This document shows positions 1-10,022 of a stretch of 64,000 nt of DNA, piece by piece. The stretch is from Paracyclopina nana (Eukaryota; Arthropoda; Copepoda; Cyclopoida; Cyclopettidae). The notes under the pieces were generated by a model. The model was not told the DNA's origin. It saw only the letters and a list, made by a program, of their open reading frames with translations, and did no database searches. Each line of letters opens with the position of its first letter. The stretch's first letter is position 1. The stretch is taken from assembly GCA_019096065.1 (NCBI GenBank), contig JAGUCH010000004.1, positions 8,618,001 to 8,682,000 on the forward strand, read 5' to 3'. The position numbers and the translations under genes are program-made.

Positions 1-4
1 AAAA

Positions 5-106
5 TCCCCCAAATTCCTTAGAAAGAACTGTGATATAAAAGAGCTGAGTCGGATCGGTAAACTGAATTATAACACGAGGAAATCGTATTACAGTATATAA
101 AATATC
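5..106. repeat. End of an interspersed TIR element, inverted copy of 3036-3138
   Basis: The first hundred bases are nearly the exact reverse complement of bases 3036-3138, where a 600 bp element begins. The shared stretch ends in a motif (AATCGTATTACAGTATATAAA) that is also the terminal inverted repeat of that element. This is therefore the tail of another copy whose body lies left of the window. Seen directly; the family is not recognised. Confidence 0.75.
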
Positions 107-1571
107 TTTAGTTCCTCGTGATTTGGCTAGTAATTGGCATCTATCTGCATGCCTAATAGCGGAAGTTGTCCAAGCGTCGCGCAAAACCTTCCAAGTTGGG
201 CAGCCTTCTTTAAATATCGGAAAATGTTCCTTTTAGCTACAGCCACTTCAGCCCTTGGCCGTGCTGCCAGCACAGTTGAGTACTAGCGCCCTCTAGGTCT
301 ATTGGTTTAGTATGAAAACATATATAGAATACATATTTAAGTACGAATAAAGAAAGAAGGAAAAGCTTGTACTGTTGGCGCATAGACAAATTCTTGGTGC
401 TTGGCCAATCATTGCAACTTTTATATTTTTAAGCCCTTCAAGGCCAAAAATTGCAACTCTGCGTGATATTGGGTGACGTCTTTTTGGCTCCAATTTTAGC
501 CGTCTGGTGGCAAGGAAAACTAGTTCCAGTTCAAGCTGGTGATCAAGTTGCAGATCCAGCTCTGGAGGATTATGTAGCCGTTATTATTTCAGCGCATGTC
601 GCGCAAAACAGTTGAAAAAATTCGAAGAAGCACTGACCATCACTCCAGAGATGTGTGCGTGGCCAATGACGTCAAAGGAAGCTGCTCCGCAGCAGTTTGA
701 GCATTTCTAATCAATTTCGGTCTGAGTTGTCGTCTGTATTTACGCGAGCTCAAGTGGACTCCGGGCCACTTTTCCAATTAATGCTACTTGCTCCTCGAGT
801 ACCCCTTGCCTATTTTGGGGTGCGTGGAAAATTGGGGCTACAAATAAGCTTTGAAAAAAAATCCCATTTACTAAAAATATATGTATATCTGGAGCCGATT
901 TTCTATTGCAGTTTGTAATGACAGCAATGTGGCTTGAAAAAGCATGCCACGTTGGAAATGGCAGCTGCGGGGGGAAAAAGGCCAAAGTGGCTTGATTTCG
1001 GCCAGAAACCTCGATGACGTGGGCGAAGGGAAGTGCAAAAGTGACGACGCGGCGTCTCCAAATTCCAAAACGCCCCTCATTTTCCAATTTCGATTTCCAC
1101 ATGCGCATGATGCTGATTCTGGAAGCGACGCTGGCTTCCGTATGGAGCAAGCAAGCACTCGCGTCTGGTAACGGTCGACGGACATCGTACGATATTTCGC
1201 AGCAGACTTGCGGGGGCGCACAGCCAACGCTGTTTCTCAGACATCAATTTTGACTGTCGATCATAAATGCCAAATGTTGCATAGAGGACACGTGCCCCCC
1301 GTTTAAGCATTTCTAATACCGACTAGTTGGTTAGTACTGATTCACGGTTGAGGTAACAAGCCAAAAAAGAGGTAACAAGCCAAAAACTCGGTCGATGGCT
1401 GTCGGCATAGATTTTACTCAGACAAGCGTCGATGTAAACGAGCGTCCCCGGGGCCGGCAATTGCGCTGAGCGGCAACGTGCGCAGGGGTTGAGAAAGCGG
1501 TTTTTTAGCCTCAGCAGCTCGTGCGGCAAATCTAGCTAGTCTCCATTTTTCCTCGCGACTATCCGGACATC
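107..1571. other. Intergenic stretch upstream of the FABP gene
   Basis: No convincing gene is seen in about 1.4 kb. Overlapping open frames of 70-136 codons occur on both strands between 700 and 1310, but none has family resemblance, splice structure or a low-complexity pattern that would support coding. A perfect palindromic CRE-type site (TGACGTCA) lies at 667-674. The last few hundred bases probably hold the FABP promoter, but no clear TATA box was identified. Confidence 0.5.
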
Positions 1572-2062
1572 ATGGACAAGTACGTCGGCAAATACGACCG
1601 CGTCTCCGCGGACAAGTACGAGGAGTTCCTCAAGGAGCTGGACGTGAACTTCATGCTGCGCAAGGCCGCCACGGCCTCCAGCCCGGTCTTCGAGGTAATT
1701 CTCTAAATAAACGTAAACAAAGTTTGGCGGACTTTCGGCTTGACCACGTGGTCCTTCTTGTTCAGGTGATCTACGACGCTGACAGCGACACGTGGAACTT
1801 CAAGACGTCCACCATCCTCAAGAGCATGGAGCTCAAGTTCAAGCTGGGCGAGGAGTTTGAGGAGAAGACTCCGGACGGCCGCGACGTGAAGGCCGTGGTG
1901 ACCAAGGAGGACGACAAGTTCATCTCCGTGCAGACCGCCAAGAAGGAGGGCGAAAAGTCGACCAAGGTGGTGCGCGAGTTCAAGGGTGACGAGATCATCG
2001 TCACATCCACCGTCGACGGCTCCGACCTCGTCTGCACCCAGGTGTTCAAGCGACAAGCCTGA
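1572..2062 (+). CDS. Fatty acid-binding protein (FABP/CRABP lipocalin family)
   Basis: Small cytosolic beta-barrel carrier of fatty acids or similar lipids. The model has two exons, 1572-1694 and 1766-2062, split by a 71 bp phase-0 intron (GAG|GTAATT, TTCAG|GTG), and gives 139 residues against about 132 for the family. The N-terminus MDKYVGKYDRVSADKYEEFL matches the family start (GxYxxxxxxNYEEFL). The middle has the typical EFKLGEEFEE-like strand, here KFKLGEEFEEKTPDGRDVK, and the end (DLVCTQVFKRQ) matches the family's final strand with its conserved Arg. The start is the only ATG consistent with this N-terminus. Codon use is strongly GC-biased, which suggests high expression. AATAAA sites at 2135-2145 give a short 3'UTR. 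Family assignment is firm; the ligand is unknown. Confidence 0.93.
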
Positions 2063-2083
2063 ACCCACCAACCAAGATCATTA

Positions 2084-2410
2084 ACCTATTCCCAAAGATC
2101 TGAGCTTCAGTCTTTTATGATTTATTTTCCGCTTAATAAAATAAACTCGAGGTTTAACTTGAGCATTCGAAGCTCCCACTCGTTGAGGGGGACGGGTCTT
2201 GAAGGTCGCAGTTAACAGCCCCCTCAATGCATTTAGCTTGTTAGGCGAGACGATAAGCTAAAGTCAGGACATGTCGAAAGGGCTTCAAATAGCCTGTTCT
2301 TAAAGGTCTGGGCTTGAGTCGCTCATGATTTTTTTTTCCGATTAAATGCTAGGATAAGTAGGATTGTCGGAAAGCGAGCTTAGCTTCAACATTGGAAGCA
2401 CCCAGAGGTT
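2084..2410. repeat. Degenerate tandem duplication of the FABP 3' untranslated region
   Basis: Bases about 2084-2190 (AAAGATCTGAGCTTCAGTC ... TTATGATTTATTTTCCG ... CATTCGAAGCTCCCA) recur in diverged form at about 2293-2405 (AAAGGTCTGGGCTTGAGTC ... CATGATTTTTTTTTCCG ... CATTGGAAGCACCCA). The second copy lacks a perfect AATAAA and runs into the stop-codon end of the seven-helix gene on the minus strand. It looks like an old local duplication, perhaps the remnant of a lost second FABP copy. No duplicated coding exon is visible. Confidence 0.55.
2135..2145 (+). terminator. Polyadenylation signals of the FABP gene
   Basis: Two overlapping AATAAA-type hexamers (AATAAAATAAA) lie about 75 bp after the FABP stop codon, in an AT-rich stretch. 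Confidence 0.7.
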
Positions 2411-4050
2411 CGGGTGGTAAGTCTTGTAAGGGCTCTTATGAACTTCTCCCTCATAGCCTCGTGGGTGTAGATGACCTGCAAGGGCACGAGGATCATGATG
2501 CCAAAGATGAGGATGAGCGCCGTCGGCACGCTATGGTACCTCTTGAGCCCCAAGAATATGAAGAGGACGCAGAGCAGCGCGAGTGTTCTCGAGGAAAACA
2601 CCTCATTGCTGCCCTGCATCTCGATACTCCTGTACTTGAAGTGAATGACGAGCCTTAAGGCGGCTTGGCTGCAAAAGCACAGGGCAAACATGTAGGTCCT
2701 CACCTTGAACACCCAACTTGGGGGCTTCACCGCGAGGTCGCCTCTGAGGCTCTTGACGGCCTCGGGCTGAAAATTGAAGTAAGCCAGGACTAAGTCGATA
2801 CTGATGGCTGTCACGAGAACAAGAATGCGAGTACGTAGGAGTATCACTTGATCAAGGGAGGCATTGATCAAGTCTTGCGACAGGGCAAGGATAAACCTGA
2901 AGATTGCGCATACGAGGATGTGGAGGGCAAATGCCAAAATAGAGGAATAAATGGACCATCCTAGCATGTTGGTCAGAAAGTCTGGCATCGTGATCCATTC
3001 ACGAGCAATCGCACCTACAACGAATTAGCGTTAAGATTTTTATATACTGTAATACGATTTCCTCGTGTTATAATTCAGTTTACCGATCCGACTCAGCTCT
3101 TTTATATCACAGTTCTTTCTAAGCAATTTGGGGGATATTAAATACTTAACAGCCCTTGAATCAAATTTGAGGGATTTTAAGTAATTTAATGCCCTCATAT
3201 TCCATGGAAGTAATGCAAATTCCAAAGAATTGGGAAAAAAGAGAGAATAACCCAGATTCAAACCTCAGACAGTTGAATAAGAATCCCAATCTCTAAACCA
3301 CTGAGTTATGGAAACATAATGATAATTGAAGGTAATTTAAAGGATTTAAACCATAATTTTAGCAAGATAAAGAAAAAGTTAGTTGAGGAATGACTGGGGT
3401 TTGAACCCTAGACTCCTGAATCAAGAGCCTAGCGCTCTAACCATTGTGCCATAGGAACACATCTGAAGAAATGGATTTTGAAAGTCTATTTAATTGCTCC
3501 CAACCCACTGGATGCTAGCTAATGAGAGCCAGTGATATTCACATAGCAACTAAAAACGAGCAGTATTTTCTAGGGCATGGGGCAGCCCGGTAACTTCATT
3601 AAAACACTCAAAAATCGTATTACAGAATATAAAATTGTATATTCCGAGCTGGGGCACGTAAAATTGGGTCATTAAATAGCTGACCTCGGATTTAAAAATG
3701 GAAAAACACTCGTACAATTACAGCCCTCGCAGGCTCGGGCTAGTAAAGCTGTACTCGAGTTTTCCCATTTTAAAATCCTCGCTCAGCTATTTAATGACCC
3801 TACTTTACGTGCCCCAGCTCGAAATAAATAACTATAATGACCGCGCGCGCGCGTCCAGACGCTAATTACCCATGATCAGCAATATGCCGTCAATCGCCAA
3901 ATACTCGAATAGTTGCGCGTATAAACCATCCAAAATGGTCTCTGAGCCTAGGGGCTTGCTTTTCAGATAGCTCAATATGAAATGGATCAATCCCAAGCCC
4001 ACGATCAAGCTGGTAATAATTAAGAGCGTGTCAAACATGCTGAGCCTCAC
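2386..4050 (-). CDS. Seven-helix membrane protein, family not recognised
   Basis: Two exons on the minus strand, 4050-3870 and 3014-2386, join in phase 1 (ATGG|GTAATT, TTGTAG|GTGCG) to give 269 residues. The conceptual protein has seven hydrophobic segments, beginning around FDTLLIITSLIVGLGLIHF and ending with ALILIFGIMILVPLQVIY, and almost no N-terminal tail. It could be a very divergent G-protein-coupled receptor or chemoreceptor, but the DRY and NPxxY motifs of rhodopsin-type receptors are absent, so no function is claimed. The 856 bp intron is long for this window and is almost wholly made of two transposable elements. The start is the first ATG in the open frame; an additional upstream exon cannot be excluded. 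Confidence 0.62.
3251..3317 (-). pseudogene. tRNA-like sequence (degenerate)
   Basis: On the minus strand a box-A-like segment (TAACTCAGTGGTTTAGAGATT) is followed by a box-B-like segment (GGTTTGAATC) at tRNA spacing. The acceptor stem does not pair convincingly, so this is a tRNA relic or SINE head and not a working tRNA gene. Confidence 0.4.
3390..3458 (-). pseudogene. tRNA-like sequence with good A and B boxes
   Basis: On the minus strand the segment reads TGGCACAATGGTTAGAGCGC (D-arm, box A) and later GGGTTCAAACCCC, a well-formed T-arm and box B. The anticodon arm between them could pair (AGGCTC with GAGTCT). The acceptor stem is poor. It sits 75 bp from a second tRNA-like relic in the same element, which suggests a tRNA-derived SINE component or a captured tRNA pair. 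Confidence 0.5.
3636..3826. mobile_element. 190 bp hairpin element (foldback MITE)
   Basis: The two halves are near-perfect inverted repeats: TTCCGAGCTGGGGCACGTAA ... ATTAAATAGCTGA on the left and TCAGCTATTTAAT ... TTTACGTGCCCCAGCTCGAAA on the right, with a short loop near 3735. It abuts the right TIR of the 3035-3635 element, so the two were inserted next to or into one another. No coding capacity. Confidence 0.75.
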
Positions 4051-4276
4051 TCTGCTAACTAAACACGATTAAGGCTCAGTGTATAACAATCCTCTCTCTC
4101 TCTTCGCTTATTTTTCTCTCCGAACTAAAACCATCAGTTTACCTCGTTACTTTTACTGATTATATGTAAGAGCAATTCTAAAAAGTAGGAATTATTTTTC
4201 TCTACATTCTAAAATCAATTGTATACCTAGTTACTTTTACTTCTTAGATTTAAGAGCTATTTATTAAAATAGGAAC

Positions 4277-5640
4277 TTAAGAGTGAGAATCCCATAGCAA
4301 TGCAGAAGGAGTCTAGTGGCTCCGACAGCTTTTCAAAAATCTTATGGACCATCTTGAGGGGCTACCCCTAGATACTCACTGTACCAAAGGGTTTTGCCCT
4401 CGGACCCCTGGGAGGGGAGATACACGCCCCCAAAGTTTGGAGAAATTCTTATGTAGTAAAACTTTGGACCCCCCTGGTGGCCACATGAGGCAACTTTTAT
4501 CAACCCATTTTTGTGCATTGTTATACCCCCTAAGGGTCTCTTGGGAAATGGGATAAAAGTTGTCGTCATGCATGCACACTGTGCTCCAGGGGGCAATATG
4601 TTATTTTAAGGGGGTAACTTTGGCGCAAAATTGAAGAACCTTCCCGCGGATGAATTTTTTTCATTTTTTGCACAGAGTCAGCCAATGTACTTTCATATAA
4701 AAGAATAAAAAAATGACCCTTTTTTGTTTAGAGCCAGATATTGTCCGTCAAAGTTTTGCTAATTTTGTTGAATTTTGTTGTTGAATATACCACATATTTA
4801 TAATAAAATTTCATTTTCAGCTCAATATATTTAAGTTCATTTAACAAATATGTAAGTTTAAACAAGACTGATGTATGTTTATTAAAAAAGTATCTTAAAA
4901 AGTAATCAAACCTCATTTTAGTAAAAATAAAAGTTGCTTACCACTGCCAATAATTATAATAAAATTTCATTGTCAGAGGTGAAAAATGAATTTTGTAACA
5001 TACAAACTTAATTCTTGCAACAAGCACCAATTTTTCAAAACATCATATAACTTTTATTTAGGAAGTGCCCTCTAGATGCAGCCAAAACAAAAAATGACCA
5101 AAATAAGTATTGTTCACAACATATAATAATTATAATAAAATTTCTTTTTTAGGCCATAAATCTGAAGTCTGTAAAACAAAGTTATATTATATATACAAAG
5201 TTTTATTCTTTTATATGAAAGTACTAACCATTGGCTGACTCTGTGCAAAAAATGAAAAAAATTCATCCGCGGGAAGGTTCTTCAATTTTGCGCCAAAGTT
5301 ACCCCCTAAAAATAACATATTGCCCCCTGGAGCACAGTGTGCATGCATGACAACAACTTTTATCCCATTTCCCAAGAGACCCTTAGGGGGTATAACAATG
5401 CACAAAAAATGGGTTGATAAAAGTTGCCTCATGTGGCCACCAGGGGGGTCCAAAGTTTTACTACATAAGAATTTCTCCAAACTTTGGGGGCGTGTATCTC
5501 CCCTCCCAGGGGTCCAAGGGCAAAACCCTTTGGTACAGTGAGTATCTAGGGGTAGCCCCTCAAGATGGTCCATAAGATTTTTGAAAAGCTGTCGGAGCCA
5601 CTAGACTCCTTCTGCATTGCTATGGGATTCTCACTCTTAA
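4277..5640. mobile_element. 1.36 kb non-autonomous element with about 430 bp inverted arms, flanked by TTAA
   Basis: Arms 4281 to about 4712 and about 5203 to 5636 are long, highly similar inverted repeats, starting GAGTGAGAATCCCATAGC and ending with its complement. Both ends are bordered by TTAA (4277-4280 and 5637-5640), the target duplication typical of piggyBac-type insertions. The AT-rich core (about 4713-5202) holds three diverged direct repeats built around TATAATAAAATTTC (near 4799, 4952 and 5127). Open frames in the arms are mirror images of each other and are not genes. No transposase is present, so this is a MITE-like passenger. The piggyBac assignment rests on the TTAA alone. Confidence 0.8.
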
Positions 5641-5916
5641 GAAGCACCTTTAGCATAGTTTTGTAACATAGTTTAAAAGTTAGACTTCATAATTTCATTG
5701 CTTTAAGGGCACTTTAATTTTAGAAACATTTTTATGGGAAACTCGATATCAAAATATTTTTTAACTTTTAAGGATTTGAACAATATTGTAATTTCTTTTC
5801 ATAAAATGGGCTTTTAAGAAAAGCTTTTTTGCTCATCTTTCTGTTGTTGTTCATGTACTTATTCATGTGCAGACTAAACTGCAATGAGCTGTCTCCTCAC
5901 ATTAATGTGACTCTTA

Positions 5917-8591
5917 TTACTCTAGATCATCCTCGAACTTGACAACACTTTTTCTGGGCTTTAGGTCTTCTGGAGAATTGTTACTGTCTTGTTGGTCTTC
6001 CACCAACTGTTGCTTCAGGGCGTGCAATTCCTCATTGGTTAGCCCGGCGAGACTGGAGGGCGACTTGGGACTTTTGGGCAGGCTTGATCCACTTGGAGAT
6101 TTTGCCAATGAGCCCTTGGGAGATCTGGCAGATTTGCCAGGTTTGGGCTTGCTATGTCCTGGTATGGCTCTTGGAGTGCTACCACTGCTCCTAGTCTTGT
6201 CTTGGCTTTGCTCCCAGCAATAGTCGAATGGGTAACCCTTGTCAGACACATCCACGCCACTCAAGACTTCCTGATTTCTCTCAAAATCAAGCACCTACAT
6301 ACATAGCGATGATGTTGGCCATTACGATCAAGATACTGTATCATACAAATTATACCTGATTGAAAAGCTCAGCATCCGAATCCAAAGTCAGTCCGGTGAT
6401 GTAGTTGAACAAATCTTTTGATGACTTGACATCATGCACGTTTTGTTTGCTGAAAAAGTCGCAGACGTTTCTGCAATCTCGCATAAGGAATTCCAATCCA
6501 TGCGGATGATTCGGCTCCACAGCCTGACTCACATCAATGTACCAGCATTCATTTTCGTGCCACAAAATGTTGTACTCGGACATGTCAGCATGCACCTGAA
6601 AATGACAACATCGAGTAATTAACTGCCAAATGAGAAACTCTCACGGCAATGCTTTGAACATCACAAAGCCGAGCAAATATTCATTGCTCTCGACATTAAA
6701 GGGAATAAAAATAAAAATTCACCACAAGCTGTCCCTCATTAAATCTCACACAATTGTGACAGCTCGCCCCCAAAACGAGTAATGACGCCTTCCATTTTCC
6801 GAAAAAAATAATTAGCACCTTCTAGGGGAGCATTCCAATAAGTGAACACTGGTCATTCGCGATTCGCACTCTGGGCAGAATGGTAAGAAGAATAGATTTG
6901 CCAAATATAGTGTACTTTTTTCTTAAGGGTTTCCTTCTACTTAGTCTGGAAAGAAATCAAGTGCTTGGAACAACAAGAGCAACCAACTTTATAAGGAAAT
7001 CATGCTCGATTTGGCCAGCTTGCTTAGACCAATCAAAGAGCACCATATCACCACCATCAGCGAGCTCAAACGAGAAATTGCTGCCAAAGAGGCTGCGGTG
7101 AAAAATCTTGCCGCCGAGCTTACCAAGGTAAGACGAGAAACAGAAGAGCTCGAACGTTCATCAGAGCGGAGAAAAGAATTACTAAATCTGATTTTGAAGG
7201 ACTGAGGAAGCAGCTCTAGGATTTGTAGAATAAAAGCACTCACCAAATGACACTCGTTGTACAGCTTGAACATGGTTTGAATGACATCCTGGTAGGCCAT
7301 TTCCCACTCGGCATTTGAAAGCTCAGCATATTTGAGTTTGGGAGCAGGTTTGCCGTCAGCGCCAATAAAAGACATGACTAAAACATGCTTTTTGAGCACG
7401 ACAGCTTCAGGTACTCGAATGCCAAACTTGAACATCTTGTTCAAGTTGTGCAGCTCTTTTTCTGCCCACATGTGGATGGTTTTCCTGGGATTTTGCTTGC
7501 TGAATCGATCGCGAAAACGGTAATCGTCTTTGATGTACTTGTCCCTATTCTTGAACTCATTAAGAGTGGTCTTGAATACTTTGACGGCCACTTCTTTGGG
7601 GACATTCATGGGAACCTCGGCCTCTTCCGGCCCAGGTCCGCCTTCACCGTGAAGGATGACAGCTTCTTTTCCGGTACTGATGATACCATTTATACCATCA
7701 AGAACCCCACCATTGATGAGCTTGAACAGTATCACTTTAGTGTTTGGATCAATGGCCTGGTCAGTGGTGGACTTGTCCTCCTTGTCTGCAATTCTGGCCT
7801 TTCTTTTGCCCTCCTTAATGGAAAAGTTACGAATCCTAAAAAATGCTTGCCAACTTCCAAGTAATAAGCCAAAATCAAAATAACAAATTACTTGTTGTAA
7901 ACTTGATTGGACAACTGCATGTCCCACGCCCCGCCGTCGCCTGTTTCAATGCCAGGTGGAAACTCCATGATTCGCTTCCCATTGTTCCTTTCAGACACCT
8001 CTTTATCATGCTTAGTAATGATGCCACTGCCGACTTTCTTGTACCCACACTTGGGGAGTTGGTTTGCACTGTCCTTGTCAGCCGTTTCATACCTTAAGCA
8101 TCAGAAAAATACGATCAACTGACATTTAGCAGATAATTAATTAAGCACTTGTCCCAGTGACGTTTGCGGTCGTCGCTGTCCAGGTAAGCAGCCAACTCTT
8201 CGTCGTCATCGTCAGAGTCATCCCATATGGGATAATCGGGGACAATCTTGTACTTTTGGTAACTGACGGTGACCTTGCTAGTGCCATTGCGATGGCTCTC
8301 TTCTTTTCCTAGGGCCATGTCATGCTCGCGATCAAATTGCATTTGCAGCATTTGTGCAATCAACATATCGTCCGAAGTGGACTGTTCCTCACTTAAAATT
8401 TTGGCAAGCTGCTCGTCAGTCAACTCATCATTGCTATCAACAGCGGAAGCACTTTCATTTTCTTTGCCAAAGTGAGCCTGGACTTCTTTGGTCATCAAGT
8501 CCGATGCGAGCTGTTCGGACATGACGTCAGCAAATGACGTAGTTGGACCGGAATCGGCCTCAACTGAACCCCAAGGACACTTTGCAGCCAT
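5917..8591 (-). CDS. RIOK3: Serine/threonine-protein kinase RIO3
   Basis: Atypical kinase of the RIO family; RIO3 acts in pre-40S ribosome maturation and, in vertebrates, innate immune signalling. Five exons on the minus strand: 8591-8149, 8092-7892, 7835-7244, 6595-6356 and 6294-5917, all with consistent phase, giving 617 residues (human about 519). The N-terminus has the RIO3-type SFADVMSEQLA block after the start MAAKCPWGS. Exon 3 carries the ATP-binding STGKEAVILHG loop and EVAVKVFKTTLNEFKNRDKY. Exon 4 opens with the catalytic VHADMSEYNILW, followed by metal-binding YIDVSQAVEPNHPHGLEFL. The C-terminus has an extra Ser/Pro/Lys-rich tail (KSPSGSSLPKSPKSPSSLAG) not known in vertebrate RIO3. 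Intron 3 (6596-7243) is far longer than the others and hosts a gene on the plus strand. Confidence 0.95.
6880..7205 (+). CDS. Small coiled-coil protein nested in a RIOK3 intron
   Basis: The open frame 7002-7205 (67 residues) begins MLDLASLLRPIKEHHITTIS and continues as a heptad-like, Lys/Glu-rich helix ending KELLNLILKD. It lies wholly inside the 648 bp third intron of RIOK3 on the opposite strand. An upstream ATG at 6880 is followed at once by GTAAGA, and an AG precedes GAAATCATG at about 6996, so a one-codon first exon adding two residues is possible. The codon composition and strong amphipathic pattern differ from the AT-rich flanks, and this intron is the only long one in the host gene. 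Family not recognised; it could be a subunit of a coiled-coil complex. Expression is unproven. Confidence 0.5.
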
Positions 8592-9083
8592 TGATCTAAC
8601 CCACAGTTTCACCCAAACAATTTGACGGAAAAAATAGTGAGTATTTCACAATGCAATGCAAAAGCTGCTGCAGAACAAAAACAAAGCGTTTCGATTTCTA
8701 TGTCAACCTACCTATTCTTCCTAAGTTAACCGGCTATTTTTAAGATCGATGCTTTAGATTGCAATTCAAAAAGATTCGGTCAGGAGATGTGCAACAGTAC
8801 GTCGTCAATTTCTTGAGGATTGTGAGCATTTTTTTGCGAAACACTCTGTTGAGAAATGGGGGTATTTGCCTCTAATTTTCAGTATCGCTACCCAGCAAAT
8901 ATGTTTTGACTGTTTTCAAGTAACTAATTTTGCATTTCATAATGGCAATGCCTACTTTTTGGTTTATAGCCTTAATTTTCTTCTTTTCGCATGTCATTTC
9001 CAAATCTTTATGGAAAGTTAGCTACTTAGTTTATTTTTGTACTTTTTTTAAATTTCGTCATTGTCACAGCATTGTCATTGGAA
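8592..9083. other. RIOK3 5' flank and POLR2M 3' flank
   Basis: About 490 bp between the RIOK3 start and the POLR2M stop, both genes on the minus strand. No gene is seen; the plus-strand open frame at 8930-9187 is hydrophobic AT-rich noise overlapping the POLR2M end. The stretch near 8600-8760 is the likely RIOK3 promoter. Confidence 0.5.
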
Positions 9084-10022
9084 TTACTCTTCATCATCAT
9101 GATGGCCAACCAGTTGGAACTCATCTTCTCCTTGAGCATCATCAGATTCACCAGATTCTTCTTTTTCCTCCCTGTACGCCATTTTAGCTGTCACAGTACC
9201 CTCAAAGTGGACAGCAGATTTCTCTGGCTTGAATTGAGTCAGCTTGTCAATGGCACTTTTCAACTGAATATCCTTCAGCTTCTCTGCTTGCAGCCTTTGC
9301 AGCTCGAGGCTTTCCCACAGGTCGATCTGCTGCACTTTGAGGCCCTCGTAATTAGAAGGTGGCAAAGGCATGACTTCCACCTTCCTAGTTTTGATCCCAT
9401 CTCTGTTGTCAGCATGCTTCAATGGAATTTTAGTCTTGGACTTTTCGTCTAACTGACTTCTTTTGACCATATTGAATGGCGCAAACTTGGTGCCCTCCTC
9501 CGTATGAGAGTTGGCCTTCTTGATGAGGTCTTCAAAATACAGTTCATTGAGGTCTTTTTGATCAGGCACTTCCCTAGCAGCCAGCATTCGCAAAACATTG
9601 GAGTCATCTGAAGAAGTTTTTTCAACATTCTTGAACATGGCTCCACCGAGCTTCCACTCCATGGCCTCGGTGTCCACGAGTTTGAGGTTGCCAAGCATGT
9701 CGGCAGTTTCGTTCGCACTCTTGCTGTGAGCCTCAAGCAGCCTTTCAATTTCGGCCTTTTTCTCGAGCAATTTGGCACCCTTATCAGGCAGCTTGGAAAT
9801 GAGCCTTTTATTAGCCAGAATGACTTCTTGCCTTGCCAGCAGAACTTTCAATTCTGAAACGGGCTTTTTCTTGATGGACTCTTTAAACCCTTTCATTTCG
9901 TGATTCATTTTTCCCATGGGAAGAATTTCACCGGGAACTTTGGTCTTGAGAATGCCATTGTTGTTAATGTTATGCTTGAGATTTGCAAGAGCCTCTTCGT
10001 ACGCCTTGTCTGTTGATGCCAT
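9084..10022 (-). CDS. POLR2M: RNA polymerase II-associated protein Gdown1 (POLR2M/GRINL1A)
   Basis: Gdown1 binds RNA polymerase II to form Pol II(G), which blocks TFIIF binding and makes transcription Mediator-dependent. Single coding exon of 312 residues (human about 368). The diagnostic N-terminal block is ELKVLLARQEVILANKRLIS followed by KLPDKGAKL, matching the family's LKEILxRQxxxLxNKxFIxKLPDKGKKI. The C-terminal part (NYEGLKVQQIDLWESLELQR, then LQAEKLKDIQLK) has the Gdown1-like basic helix, and the protein ends in an acidic tail (QLVGHHDDEE). The start is ATG at 10022; an in-frame ATG further up at 10085 would add 21 residues but is separated by a TTATAG acceptor-like site, so the upstream part is probably 5'UTR or intron. 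It sits head-to-tail with RIOK3 and MGAT1 on the same strand. Confidence 0.85.
   Translation of the reverse strand: MASTDKAYEEALANLKHNINNNGILKTKVPGEILPMGKMNHEMKGFKESIKKKPVSELKVLLARQEVILANKRLISKLPDKGAKLLEKKAEIERLLEAHSKSANETADMLGNLKLVDTEAMEWKLGGAMFKNVEKTSSDDSNVLRMLAAREVPDQKDLNELYFEDLIKKANSHTEEGTKFAPFNMVKRSQLDEKSKTKIPLKHADNRDGIKTRKVEVMPLPPSNYEGLKVQQIDLWESLELQRLQAEKLKDIQLKSAIDKLTQFKPEKSAVHFEGTVTAKMAYREEKEESGESDDAQGEDEFQLVGHHDDEE

Larger units (their letters stand above)
3035..3635. mobile_element. 600 bp TIR element inside the intron of the seven-helix gene
   Basis: The ends are inverted repeats of each other: TATATACTGTAATACGATTT near 3039 and AAATCGTATTACAGAATATA near 3612. The left 100 bp recurs at the window's left edge. 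There is no coding capacity. Two sequences with tRNA-type internal promoters lie inside (3251-3317 and 3390-3458). Non-autonomous DNA element or composite; family unknown. Confidence 0.6.

Noticed and set aside
740..1227. Overlapping minus-strand open frames of 118-136 codons
   Set aside because: Two frames overlap each other, with no recognisable domain and no splice structure; length is expected by chance in GC-richer DNA.
3390..3458. Functional tRNA gene
   Set aside because: A and B boxes are good but the acceptor stem does not pair, so it was listed only as tRNA-like.
4342..5573. Open frames of 60-120 codons in the arms of the TTAA-flanked element
   Set aside because: They are mirror copies of one another on opposite strands, a by-product of the palindrome.
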